Below, piece by piece: positions 1-7,715 of a stretch of DNA of 64,000 nt. Made by a program: the position numbers and the translations under genes. Each line of letters begins with the position of its first letter. Within the stretch, counting starts at the first letter, position 1. Below the pieces are notes generated by a model, which was not told where the DNA came from, did no database searches, and was given only the letters and a program-made list of their open reading frames with translations. The stretch comes from Cobetia marina (GTDB lineage Bacteria > Pseudomonadota > Gammaproteobacteria > Pseudomonadales > Halomonadaceae), in contig NZ_CP017114.1 of the NCBI RefSeq assembly GCF_001720485.1, forward strand, positions 2,852,001-2,916,000, in the 5' to 3' direction.

Positions 1-176
1 TCGGTGGCGTGACCGTGGTGGTCTGGAAGCAGCTGTCCGGTGGCATCTTCGACCTCTACGAGATCGTGCCGGGCGTCATCTTCGCCTACATCGCCATCTA
101 CGTGGTCAGCATCATGACCGCAGCGCCGAGCGATGAGATCACCGACGAATTCGAACAGGTCGAGAACCACGCCTGA
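1..176 (+). CDS. putP: Sodium/proline symporter, C-terminal end (partial)
   Basis: This is the last 57 codons of a gene that enters from the left edge; the reading frame starts at base 3. The visible part holds a final hydrophobic segment (IVPGVIFAYIAIYVVSIMT) and an acidic cytoplasmic tail ending in VENHA. The segment and tail resemble the C-terminus of PutP-type sodium:solute symporters, which import proline with Na+ across the inner membrane. It is followed 28 bases later by a strong terminator. The identification rests on a short fragment, so another SSS-family symporter is possible. Confidence 0.7.
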   Translation, partial: GGVTVVVWKQLSGGIFDLYEIVPGVIFAYIAIYVVSIMTAAPSDEITDEFEQVENHA

Positions 177-203
177 TCGAACTCGGCAGCATGATCTGCC
201 GTG

Positions 204-245
204 AGACACGACAACGCCGCCCCTCGGGGCGGCGTTGTCGTGTCT
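204..245. terminator. Bidirectional terminator between putP and the GtrII-like gene
   Basis: A near-perfect inverted repeat has 20-base arms (AGACACGACAACGCCGCCCC and its complement) around a 2-base loop. It lies between convergent genes and can serve both strands, although neither side has a long T-run. Confidence 0.8.
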
Positions 246-249
246 GGAT

Positions 250-297
250 AAGCGTCTGGGCAAGCGCCTGGGCAAGCGCCTGGGCAAGCGTCTGGAC
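250..297. repeat. Four tandem copies of a 12-bp unit
   Basis: The unit AAGCGYCTGGGC occurs four times head to tail; copies differ only at one C/T position and at the last-but-one base of the final copy. It lies in the short gap between the terminator at 204-245 and the stop of the GtrII-like gene at 303. No coding role is supported. Confidence 0.85.
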
Positions 298-302
298 GCA
301 CG

Positions 303-2036
303 TCAGGGTCTCACGTCTGCTCGGCGACAGTTCTCGGCGGTGCGAAAGTCGATCACCCAGACACCCTCCTGCAAGGTCTGGGTGAAGATTCTCGGCGATC
401 CCCCCTCATCTCCCGGGGCATCCACTGACGCGCGCTCGTCACAGACAGGCGGCTCCTTGATACTGGCCTTGCGCTCATCATCGCGCAGCAGGGTCGCCGC
501 ACTGGCACCGGCCATGCGCAATCTCACCACAGCCCAATAGTTGTCAGGCGTGAAGGCGGCGATCAGGTTCTGGCGCACGGCGGGCACCTGACGCTCAGCG
601 ACCCGCGCCAGCGGTGCCAGCGGCGCCTTCCCCAGCACCTGCACCGCCAGCTCGTCATCGGGCCGATAGGTGTCGCGGTCACGTGGTGAGGTGATCGGCA
701 GTCCCAGCTCACGTGCCTGGGTGACGATCTCACGCGCCAGCTGGGTCTCATGGGCCTGCTGGGCGGCCAGCGCATTGCTCCAGGCCGCGAAGATCAACCA
801 GTGACGCAGCAACAGCAGTGCCGCCACCGCCAGCAGACAGCGCCGCAGCGTGAAGCGCTCGGAGGCTCTCGCCTGCCGGCCCGCCAGGCTCAGCATCAGG
901 GCACCGCCCAGCAGTGCCCCCCAGCCCACCAGGGTGCGCGAGTGAAAGACCGGCTCCGCCAGCATCAGCATCGGCCCCCACAGTGCAGGTATCAGCAGCA
1001 GCGCCCACAGCAGACGACTCAGACGCTCCAGCGTCAGCTGGCGCGAGGACACCTGGCGTGCGCCATGCCGCCGGCCTGCTGTCATCAGCGCCGCCCCCAG
1101 CGCTACCACCAGCAGGCTGCCACTCAGTACCCCGCTGACGAGATCCAGTCCGCCACGCAGGGCGGCAAGTGCCTCTACGAGATGCTGCTCCAAGGCGGCC
1201 AGCAGCGCCGGGAGATCCCCCAGCGACAGCATCTCGCCGTGCTGCTGGCTGTAGTCGCCCGCCACCAGCAGTCGTGACAGCGGCAGGTAGAGCAGCAAGG
1301 CAGCCAGCACCAGTCCGCCGCGCTGCAGCAGCGCAAGCCAGGCGCGCCATACCGATTCACTCTGTTCGGTCTTTCCCTCTTCGAACTTCCTCTCTTCGGT
1401 ATTTCTCTCATCAGCCTCTCTCCTTTCGACCCCGCGCGGGCGCGACCCCATCAGGGCGTCCAGCAGGCTCAGTACCAGAAAGGCGTTCAGCGCCGGCTGG
1501 TAGCAGCACAGGGCCAGCAGCAGCAATCCCAGCGCCATCAATGAAGGTTGCCAGCGGCGCTGCGAACGTTGCACCGGCCCGTGGACACCCGGGCGCAGGA
1601 TCAGGCTGGCCAGCATCGCGCTGGCAAGCCCGAGACTCATCGGCAGACTGTCGTAGGCATAGCTGAAGTTCTGCAGCGTGAAGGGTGTCAGCCAGATGAG
1701 CGCATTGCCCAGCACGCAGACGCCCGGCGAGAGTCCCGGCACCCGACGCCACCAGACCAGCGCCATACCGGCCGCGATGCCCCAGGCCGCCAGCTGCGGC
1801 AAGGGCGCGACATTGACAAGCTCTCCCCCGAAGCCCAGCAGGCGCATCACGCCTTCCGCGGCCGGGCGGGCATTCAGCCCCCATCCGAAGTAGCCATCCA
1901 GGGTACGACTCATGTCATCCAGATAGAGGGCCTGCTGGCTTAACAGCGGCACGAGCCCGATGCCGAGCACGGCCAGGCTGGCAAGCAGAAGGTGCCACGC
2001 CTGGCGACGTTGGCGACGAGTCAGATCCATGATCAT
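303..2036 (-). CDS. GtrII-like membrane glucosyltransferase
   Basis: A polytopic membrane protein of about 577 residues. Near the N-terminus a first membrane helix is followed by an external loop with YLDDMSRTLDGYFGWGLNARP, which fits the (Y/L)xDDxxR...G...GRP signature of GtrII-type glucosyltransferases (PF14264). Those enzymes move a sugar from an undecaprenyl-phosphate donor to O-antigen or another envelope glycan on the outer face of the inner membrane. About ten further hydrophobic segments follow, then a soluble tail rich in charged residues. I placed the start at 2036 (MIMDLT) because longer reading would run back through the mscS terminator at 2106-2143; 2030 is an alternative. It stands apart from the gtrBA genes at 5139-6747, which could supply its donor. 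The acceptor is unknown. Confidence 0.65.
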   Translation of the reverse strand: MIMDLTRRQRRQAWHLLLASLAVLGIGLVPLLSQQALYLDDMSRTLDGYFGWGLNARPAAEGVMRLLGFGGELVNVAPLPQLAAWGIAAGMALVWWRRVPGLSPGVCVLGNALIWLTPFTLQNFSYAYDSLPMSLGLASAMLASLILRPGVHGPVQRSQRRWQPSLMALGLLLLALCCYQPALNAFLVLSLLDALMGSRPRGVERREADERNTEERKFEEGKTEQSESVWRAWLALLQRGGLVLAALLLYLPLSRLLVAGDYSQQHGEMLSLGDLPALLAALEQHLVEALAALRGGLDLVSGVLSGSLLVVALGAALMTAGRRHGARQVSSRQLTLERLSRLLWALLLIPALWGPMLMLAEPVFHSRTLVGWGALLGGALMLSLAGRQARASERFTLRRCLLAVAALLLLRHWLIFAAWSNALAAQQAHETQLAREIVTQARELGLPITSPRDRDTYRPDDELAVQVLGKAPLAPLARVAERQVPAVRQNLIAAFTPDNYWAVVRLRMAGASAATLLRDDERKASIKEPPVCDERASVDAPGDEGGSPRIFTQTLQEGVWVIDFRTAENCRRADVRP

Positions 2037-2105
2037 GTACAAGAGACGACACTCCCGGTCCTGGAGGATGAACCACTGCCACACTCGAGAGTAGCTGACT
2101 CGCGC

Positions 2106-2143
2106 CACAAAAAAACGCCACCCGAAGGTGGCGTTCTTTTGTG
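2106..2143 (-). terminator. Terminator downstream of mscS
   Basis: On the minus strand a GCCACC/GGTGGC stem closes on a TTCG tetraloop and runs into seven T residues. This is a textbook Rho-independent terminator, 53 bases after the mscS stop. It separates mscS from the GtrII-like gene, so the latter needs its own promoter. Confidence 0.9.
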
Positions 2144-2195
2144 TCATATCACGGCATGTCATGGCATGGCATGCCATCACGCGAGGACAGGTGGC

Positions 2196-3035
2196 TTACT
2201 CGGCCGCCCTGCCCGGCTGATGGATATGCACATCGCGCTGCGGATAGGGGATGCTGATGCCGCGCTCATCGAAGGTCAGCTTGATACGCTCGGTCATGTC
2301 CCACTTCAGTGCCCAGTAGTCAGAGGCCTGGCACCACATGCGGAAGTTGAAGTTGACCGAGCTGTCGGCCAGTTCCGCCACGGCGATCAGGTAGGACGGC
2401 TCCTTCATGATGCGCTCGTCGCTGTTGACCAGCTCCTCGAGCACCGCCTTGACCTGACGGATGTCGTCGTCATAGCTGACCCCGACCACCAGATCCAGAC
2501 GACGTGTCGGCAGTGCCGAATAATTGGTGATGGTCTGGGACATCACGCTGGAGTTGGGCACGGTGACCTTGCGATTGTCCGGCGTCACCAGACGAGTCTG
2601 CAGCATGGTGATCTGGTCGACGCTGCCGGACGTCCCGGCGGCCTCGATGTAATCGCCCTTCTTGAACGGACGCAACGTCACCAGCAGGAAGCCCGAGGCC
2701 AGATTGGACAGTGAGCTCTGCAGTGCCAGGCCGATGGCCAGACCCGCCGCACCCAGCGCCGCGATCATCGACGTGGTATCGACCCCCACCTGATCCAGCG
2801 CGGTCAGCAGCACCATGACCACCAGAATCGCGTAGGCGATCTGACCGACGAAGCCTGCCGCCGCCTCGTCCATGCTCTTGCGCTGCAACAGCGAGGTGAC
2901 CCAGCGGGTCAGACGCTTGGCCACCCACATCCCGAACACCAGCACGGCCAGTGCTGACAACAGGGTTCCGCCCCACCACAACGCCAGCTCGAACAACTGG
3001 TCGGTTTCCATGGGAATGGCATTCAGAAAATCCAC
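2196..3035 (-). CDS. mscS: Small-conductance mechanosensitive channel, MscS family
   Basis: A 279-residue protein of the size of E. coli MscS (286). Three N-terminal membrane helices lead into the pore-lining TM3 with its Gly/Ala pattern (AALGAAGLAIGLALQSSLSN, about residues 90-110). The beta domain (FKKGDYIEAAGTSGSVDQI) and C-terminal cage follow, ending in YPQRDVHI. Family members open under membrane tension to release solutes after osmotic downshock. I chose the GTG start at 3035 because AAGGAG sits 5 bases upstream; an ATG 12 codons further up (3071) has no such site. The gene has its own terminator (2106-2143) and lies 186 bases after the preceding operon. Confidence 0.93.
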   Translation of the reverse strand: MDFLNAIPMETDQLFELALWWGGTLLSALAVLVFGMWVAKRLTRWVTSLLQRKSMDEAAAGFVGQIAYAILVVMVLLTALDQVGVDTTSMIAALGAAGLAIGLALQSSLSNLASGFLLVTLRPFKKGDYIEAAGTSGSVDQITMLQTRLVTPDNRKVTVPNSSVMSQTITNYSALPTRRLDLVVGVSYDDDIRQVKAVLEELVNSDERIMKEPSYLIAVAELADSSVNFNFRMWCQASDYWALKWDMTERIKLTFDERGISIPYPQRDVHIHQPGRAAE

Positions 3036-3221
3036 ACTAACTCCTTGTAAGCCCCTTGCGATGACAGTCACTGACTACCGGGCGCTTTCTCTTGATAGGA
3101 CGCGAGCCGTTCACCATCAGGCGAACTGCCGCTCGGTCGGACGGATCATTCACGTTGCCGCGCGCACAATTTACCTGACTATCGTCGCCGCGTCAGTGCC
3201 ATCGCGCGCCGCCGGTCAGGG

Positions 3222-3947
3222 TCATGGAGCACTGTCGGGCGGCGTCAGCCCCAGGGTCGAGCGCAACATCACGCTATCCAGGCGCAGGCCAACGGGAAAC
3301 TTGTTGCCATCGATCCCGACATCCCGCGGGGCAATGGGCGGCGGCCCCTTGAGCGTCAGATGCAGGCTGCCGTCCGGCTGGATCAACCGCTCCGGCACCT
3401 CCACCTCGTGGCTGGCCTGACGACCGCCCACCGGCCAGCGGGCCAACAGCTCGCCTTCCCCCCACACCTCCACCGGGCGGGGTTCGGCGTCATCGGGATA
3501 GCGTGACAGCGCGAGTGCCACCACGACCGGCTGCCTGAGGCCCGGCGTGACCTTCAGACGCAGACCCACCTGCGCCTGGCGTGCACTGACCGGCCGATCC
3601 TCCTTGGGCGAATAGAACCCTTCCCACAGCACGCCGCAGTTGCCAAGCGGCTCCCCCTTGCGCACGGGATAGCGCTCGCCCAAGGCGAGAACCGGCACCT
3701 CACCCATCGGGCGATAGCAGGTGGTGGCGTGTTCGATGAAGTAGCGTCGGTAGTGGTCATCCACCTGAGGGGTGCGTGCCAGCCACAGCATGCAGAGTTC
3801 GAAGGCCAGCACGGCGGCCGTCGCCAGCAATAGCCAGAGACGCCGCCGGCTCAAGCGGGTCGGCACGCCGTAACGCGCGTCGGCGCGCCCTCCCGAAGTG
3901 GCGGAGAGGTCCGCACTCACATCAGACGAGCCAGAATGCGGCGTCAT
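3222..3947 (-). CDS. Membrane-anchored protein of unknown function in the gtr operon
   Basis: A 241-residue protein I do not recognise. A basic N-terminal segment of about 35 residues precedes one membrane helix (about residues 37-57). The remaining roughly 185 residues should be periplasmic. They hold two cysteines (about 77 and 104) that could form a disulfide, and then a beta-rich half (GLRLKVTPG, VEVPERLIQPDGSLHLTLKG). The ATG at 3947 lies inside the end of the PIG-V-like gene (26-base overlap), so it is probably translated with it. Context suggests a part in the same glycan modification, for example binding the acceptor. That is inference only. Confidence 0.6.
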   Translation of the reverse strand: MTPHSGSSDVSADLSATSGGRADARYGVPTRLSRRRLWLLLATAAVLAFELCMLWLARTPQVDDHYRRYFIEHATTCYRPMGEVPVLALGERYPVRKGEPLGNCGVLWEGFYSPKEDRPVSARQAQVGLRLKVTPGLRQPVVVALALSRYPDDAEPRPVEVWGEGELLARWPVGGRQASHEVEVPERLIQPDGSLHLTLKGPPPIAPRDVGIDGNKFPVGLRLDSVMLRSTLGLTPPDSAP

Positions 3948-5142
3948 ACCAGTTCTCCACCAGCCAGAGGTTGAAAAGCGCGCCCAGGGCGACCAGCCCC
4001 CAGGCAAGTCGGCTCGGGAGGCGCGTGAGCAGATCCAGCAGCGCCAGCACGAACACCGGCATGCCGATCAGGTAGCGCGGGATGGCGTCCAGCCCCGTGG
4101 CCAGCGGAATGAACAGGGTGAACGCCGCCAGGCCCATCTCCAGCCAGCGCCGCTGCAGGCCCAGCCAGCCGATCAACGCGATGCCGATCAGCGCCATGCT
4201 GGCCTGCCAGGCGGGCCGGAGCGTTTCCGGCGCCGTGAACCAGTACCCCAGCCCCTGCACCAGATTGACGATGGGATTGCCCATCTCGCGGCCCCAGGAG
4301 ATCTGCACGTGACTGAAGGCCAGCGCATCGCCCGTCTGGTGGTAGAGCACCGCCATGAACAGAAACAGCCCCAGCGGCCCCATCACGCCGATCAACAGCC
4401 AGTCGGGGCGGCGCCACAGCTCGGCGAAGGCCGCCAGACGCAGGCGCGCCAGCAGCTCGATGCCCATGGCGATGACCCAGAACACCCCGGTGGCCCGTGT
4501 CATCGACAGCAGCAATGTCCACAGCATCACGCGTCCGGTGCGCTGACAGCGCCAGTCGATCAGGGACGCGAGACACAACAGCCAGAACAGCGATTCCGAG
4601 TACAGTGCGCTGAAATAGAAGCTGTACGGCATGCTGGCGACCAGCCACACGAACAGCAGCGGCGAGGCATCAGGGCGCGTGATGGCAAGATAGCGACACC
4701 CCAGCCCCAGGGCCGCCGCCAGCAGCACATTGCTCAGCAGTACGCCCATCAGCTCCGGGTCGAGCTGGCCGCCCAGCGTCACCAGCCACAACAGGGCAGG
4801 ATAGAGCGGGAAGAAGGCCCAGTTGGCGGCATCACCGTCGCTCATGCCCCGGGCTTCGACATCGTAGCCACGAGTCATGATGCCCTTGAACCAGCTGCCA
4901 TCGAACTGGGCCATGGCATGCAGGTAGCTTTGATCGCCATGGGCGGCGATGGCCAGCCACGCAAGCCGCGTGATCACCAGTGCCAGCAGGATATGTGCCC
5001 AGGGAATGCTGGCGGTGCGTGCGCGCACCAGCGCCTCGCTCGGCGATGGCATCTCGGCGATCAACGCGGCCCCCAGGGCCGCCAGCCGCCCCTTGCCCAT
5101 CCGCTCGGCCTTCACGGCAGTGCTGTCGTTCATGAGGCTCAT
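3922..5142 (-). CDS. PIG-V-like GT-C mannosyltransferase (integral membrane)
   Basis: A 406-residue polytopic protein. An early luminal-type motif WAFFPLYPALLWLV and the segment MPYSFYFSALYSESLFWLLC match bacterial proteins related to GPI mannosyltransferase PIG-V (PF04188), which are GT-C-fold enzymes using polyprenyl-phosphate sugars. The donor would come from GtrB/GtrA, encoded immediately upstream. The ATG overlaps the gtrA stop as ATGA, suggesting coupled translation. A second ATG three codons later (5133) lies 9 bases after AAGGA and is an equally good start. The sugar and acceptor cannot be read from sequence. Confidence 0.75.
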   Translation of the reverse strand: MSLMNDSTAVKAERMGKGRLAALGAALIAEMPSPSEALVRARTASIPWAHILLALVITRLAWLAIAAHGDQSYLHAMAQFDGSWFKGIMTRGYDVEARGMSDGDAANWAFFPLYPALLWLVTLGGQLDPELMGVLLSNVLLAAALGLGCRYLAITRPDASPLLFVWLVASMPYSFYFSALYSESLFWLLCLASLIDWRCQRTGRVMLWTLLLSMTRATGVFWVIAMGIELLARLRLAAFAELWRRPDWLLIGVMGPLGLFLFMAVLYHQTGDALAFSHVQISWGREMGNPIVNLVQGLGYWFTAPETLRPAWQASMALIGIALIGWLGLQRRWLEMGLAAFTLFIPLATGLDAIPRYLIGMPVFVLALLDLLTRLPSRLAWGLVALGALFNLWLVENWYDAAFWLV

Positions 5143-5558
5143 TCCTTGAAGGCCCAGAGTCGTGATGCCAGATAGGTCACGACGGGGACCGAGAGCGTCG
5201 CGATCGCGATGGCCACGAAGCCGCTCATGCCGAGCCCCTGGATCAGCACGGCCAGCAGCCCGTTGTTGAGCGCGAAGCCGCTGGCCGCCACCAGCGCGAA
5301 CCGCCAGGCGCTGCCCTGTCGCTTGAAGGTCAGTCGTCGATGCCCCACCAGCGAGACCTGGAAGGCCACACAGAAGGCCACGATATTGGCGATGAATTCA
5401 TTGAGCGGTGGCCAGAGAAACAGCATCAACGCGGCGACCGCGAGGTGCACCCCCGTGGCGGCCAGCCCCACCAGACCGAAACGGGTGGCGGTGCCGGCTT
5501 CCTGTCGTGCCCGCTCTGCGGTGCTGGACGTCTGGCGTGACGTGGCATCATCCCTCAC
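5139..5558 (-). CDS. gtrA: GtrA family polyprenyl-phosphate-sugar flippase
   Basis: A 139-residue protein with four membrane helices, the usual GtrA size and layout. Typical features are FGLVGLAATGVHLAV in the first helix, the cytoplasmic HRRLTFKRQ segment between helices two and three, and the terminal YLASRLWAFKE. GtrA proteins are thought to flip undecaprenyl-phosphate-linked sugars across the inner membrane. Translation starts at GTG 5558, 7 bases after GAGGAG. The start overlaps the gtrB stop by 11 bases, and its own stop overlaps the next gene, so three proteins are probably made in coupled fashion. Confidence 0.9.
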   Translation of the reverse strand: MRDDATSRQTSSTAERARQEAGTATRFGLVGLAATGVHLAVAALMLFLWPPLNEFIANIVAFCVAFQVSLVGHRRLTFKRQGSAWRFALVAASGFALNNGLLAVLIQGLGMSGFVAIAIATLSVPVVTYLASRLWAFKE

Positions 5559-6747
5559 GCGAGTCTCCTCGCGTCATGTCAGGCTCGGCACTCTGACAGG
5601 ATTCACGGCGGCGACTGGCCTCACGGTCACGCTGTCCGCGCAAGACCCGCGCCGTGCTGAGGCCGCTGTCCAGCCCGCTGTCCGGCGAGGTAGCGCCACC
5701 GGGGCCATCCTGCAGGCTGTCGTGATCGATCAGATACAGCGGACGCTGCTTGGTCTCCATGAACAGGCGCCCGAGATATTCGCCCAGCACGCCGATGGAA
5801 ATCAGCTGCATGCCGCCGAAGAACAGCACCGCGATCATCAGGGACGCATACCCCGGGGCATCAATGCCGAACAGCACCGTCTTGCTGATGATGACGAGGA
5901 TGTAGAGGAAGGACAGCCCCGCGATGCACGCGCCGAGGTAGGTCCAGACCCGCAGCGGCCAGGTCGAGAAGCTCACCACGCCGTCCAGGGCGAAGTTCCA
6001 CAGCTTCCAGTAGTTGAACTTGGTCGTGCCGGCGGTCCGCGCCGGGCGCTGATAGGTGACGCCAACCGAGCGATAACCGGGCCAGGAGAACAGTCCCTTC
6101 ATGAAACGGTTGCGCTCCGGCATGCGGCGCAACGCCTCGACGACCCGACGATCCAGCAGTCGGAAATCCCCGGCGTCCCGTGGAATCTCGGTAAAGGTCA
6201 GGCGATTGAAGATGCGATAGAACCATCCTGCCGTCTTGCGCTTGGTGGCGGTGTCTTCATCACGCGCGGCGCGGACGCCATAGACCATGTCGTAGCCGGC
6301 CTGCCACTGGGTGATGAATTCGAGTATCACCTCGGGCGGGTCCTGGAGATCGACATCCATCGGCACGATGGCGTCGCCTCGCGCCTGCTCGATGCCGGCG
6401 CTCATGGCCGCTTCCTTGCCGAAGTTGCGTGTCAGGCTCAGATAACGAATACGTGAATCATCGGCCGCGGCAGCTTCCAGGCGCGCCAGGGTGGCATCGC
6501 TGGAGCCATCGTCGACGAACAGGATTTCCAGGTGCGGTACCTGCGCTGCCAAGGTGGCATCGATGGCGGCAAGAAACGGCGCGATCGTCTCCTCTTCATT
6601 CATCACCGGCACCACCAGCGACAGCACCCAGTCGCCTGATTGGCGCCGTGTCATGTCGCGCGGGATATAACCTGCAGACGCCGTGGACGGCCTGCTTCCC
6701 TCGGGGCCGCGGGCCGAACCGCGGGCAGAGTCAACGGATGATCGCAT
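5548..6747 (-). CDS. gtrB: GtrB-type glycosyltransferase family 2 (polyprenyl-phosphate sugar synthase)
   Basis: A 399-residue protein. The N-terminal GT-A domain carries LSLVVPVMNEEETI, ILFVDDGSSDATL, the DVDLQDPPE metal-binding motif and GDFRLLDRR. The C-terminus has two membrane helices and the GEYLGRLFMETKQRPLYLI motif typical of GtrB/DPM-like enzymes. It should transfer a sugar from a nucleotide donor to undecaprenyl phosphate on the cytoplasmic side. I chose ATG 6747 because GAGGAGGAAGGC directly precedes it; upstream in-frame codons have no ribosome binding site. It is the first gene of a four-gene operon. Residues 1-38 and the last 50 are low-complexity and unlike the family. Confidence 0.9.
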   Translation of the reverse strand: MRSSVDSARGSARGPEGSRPSTASAGYIPRDMTRRQSGDWVLSLVVPVMNEEETIAPFLAAIDATLAAQVPHLEILFVDDGSSDATLARLEAAAADDSRIRYLSLTRNFGKEAAMSAGIEQARGDAIVPMDVDLQDPPEVILEFITQWQAGYDMVYGVRAARDEDTATKRKTAGWFYRIFNRLTFTEIPRDAGDFRLLDRRVVEALRRMPERNRFMKGLFSWPGYRSVGVTYQRPARTAGTTKFNYWKLWNFALDGVVSFSTWPLRVWTYLGACIAGLSFLYILVIISKTVLFGIDAPGYASLMIAVLFFGGMQLISIGVLGEYLGRLFMETKQRPLYLIDHDSLQDGPGGATSPDSGLDSGLSTARVLRGQRDREASRRRESCQSAEPDMTRGDSREG

Positions 6748-7162
6748 GCCTTCCTCCTCGAAGAGCGGTCTGGATATCGCTCGTGAACCATTGTTGTTGA
6801 TATCGGTCGCCCAGCCATACCCCCACGACAGCACGCTCGGGCGCACAGGGGGTCTCTTGTGTTAGGTGGGGCTCGCAGGAGGGATTGCAATGACGCCTGG
6901 CCCACCACGCCCGGATGCACAAGCCAAGGGCATGGGCCAAGGGCATGAACGAATCGCAGTGACCTCCAGGCCCCCTCTCACGCGGTTGCACTGGCGTTAT
7001 AGGGCGCGGACTGGCGGGATGTAAAGCGATATCGCATGTCGCTGCCGCTCAAGAAGGGCTCGCTTGCCTCCTCGGTGACACTTCTCGCGCCGGCCCCCCC
7101 CCCAACGCAAGAGGGGCCACTCATGGAGTGACCCCTCTCGGGACTTTAAGGCATCGCAGTGG
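6748..7162. other. Intergenic region, gtrB to ybgE
   Basis: No convincing gene. It holds the leader and presumed promoter of the gtrB operon (minus strand), a run of ten C at 7094-7103, and a hairpin at 7110-7139 after ybgE. Confidence 0.6.
7110..7139 (-). terminator. Hairpin downstream of ybgE, probable cyd operon terminator
   Basis: The arms GAGGGG-C-CACTC and GAGTG-A-CCCCTC form a stem with one internal mismatch, 24 bases after the ybgE stop. The minus strand lacks a T-run behind it, so termination may be weak. Confidence 0.55.
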
Positions 7163-7465
7163 CTAGCTCATGCTCAGGGCGATCAGGGTGATCAGCAGCA
7201 GACACCAGCTCAGCGGTGCGCCCAGCAGCCAGGCGCGCGTGGCATGACGCGGCACCAGACCGACCCCATGCGTGAAGCCGGCCCCCAGCCCCCACAGCGC
7301 GATCAGCAGCATCAGATAGCGCGGCCCGGTGGCCATCGAGGCGATGGCATCCGGCCCCAGCAGCATCCAGATGGCCACCATGGCAGACAGCAGCAGCGAG
7401 GCCAGATGGGCAGGGCGAGTTCGGCACCAGGCCGGTGGTCGTGAGGCGTACCAGGGTCGTGACAT
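7163..7465 (-). CDS. ybgE: Cyd operon protein YbgE
   Basis: A 100-residue protein with three hydrophobic segments and the family hallmark GAGFTHGVGLVPRH, matching the GxxHGVGFxP region of E. coli YbgE (97 aa). The start ATG 7465 follows AAGGAGAGCTCG. It is the last gene of the cytochrome bd operon, 58 bases after cydX. YbgE is conserved with cydABX in proteobacteria; its exact role in oxidase assembly or function is not settled. Confidence 0.85.
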   Translation of the reverse strand: MSRPWYASRPPAWCRTRPAHLASLLLSAMVAIWMLLGPDAIASMATGPRYLMLLIALWGLGAGFTHGVGLVPRHATRAWLLGAPLSWCLLLITLIALSMS

Positions 7466-7523
7466 CGAGCTCTCCTTGATCAGAACGGTCGGCGGCGCAG
7501 AAGCATCGTTGAGGCCGCCTGCC

Positions 7524-7625
7524 TCAATCATCGTCAAAGGTGTGAGTCTGCTCAAGCCACAATGCATTGATGATGCCCGCGAAGCAGGCCAGCAGTACAC
7601 CGAGAATCCAGGCGAAATACCACAT
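7524..7625 (-). CDS. cydX: Cytochrome bd oxidase small subunit CydX
   Basis: A 33-residue ORF, MWYFAWILGVLLACFAGIIN... followed by ALWLEQTHTFDDD. It matches CydX of E. coli (37 aa, MWYFAWILG...) over the whole membrane helix and the conserved Glu after it. CydX is a single-helix subunit needed for stable, active cytochrome bd-I. GGGAG lies 8 bases before the ATG. It sits between cydB and ybgE, the usual place. It is easily missed because of its length. Confidence 0.93.
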   Translation of the reverse strand: MWYFAWILGVLLACFAGIINALWLEQTHTFDDD

Positions 7626-7715
7626 GAAGTCGTCTCCCGGCGAGGGCGGCGCCCTCGCCCAATGATGCAATTATGAAGCGTACGGGAAAAGCGGTTGCAG
7701 CGTCGGCTGCCTGCC

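Noticed and set aside
2037-2180. Upstream extension of the GtrII-like gene to an ATG at 2180
   Set aside because: It would read through the mscS terminator at 2106-2143 and adds residues with no family resemblance.
2150-2180. CATGGCATG repeats near the mscS 3' end
   Set aside because: Short, overlapping palindromic runs with no second occurrence in the window; probably chance.
3898-5175. 425-codon plus-strand frame opposite the PIG-V-like gene
   Set aside because: Composition is dominated by Gln, His, Arg and Pro, typical of a shadow frame. The minus strand shows a recognisable membrane protein.
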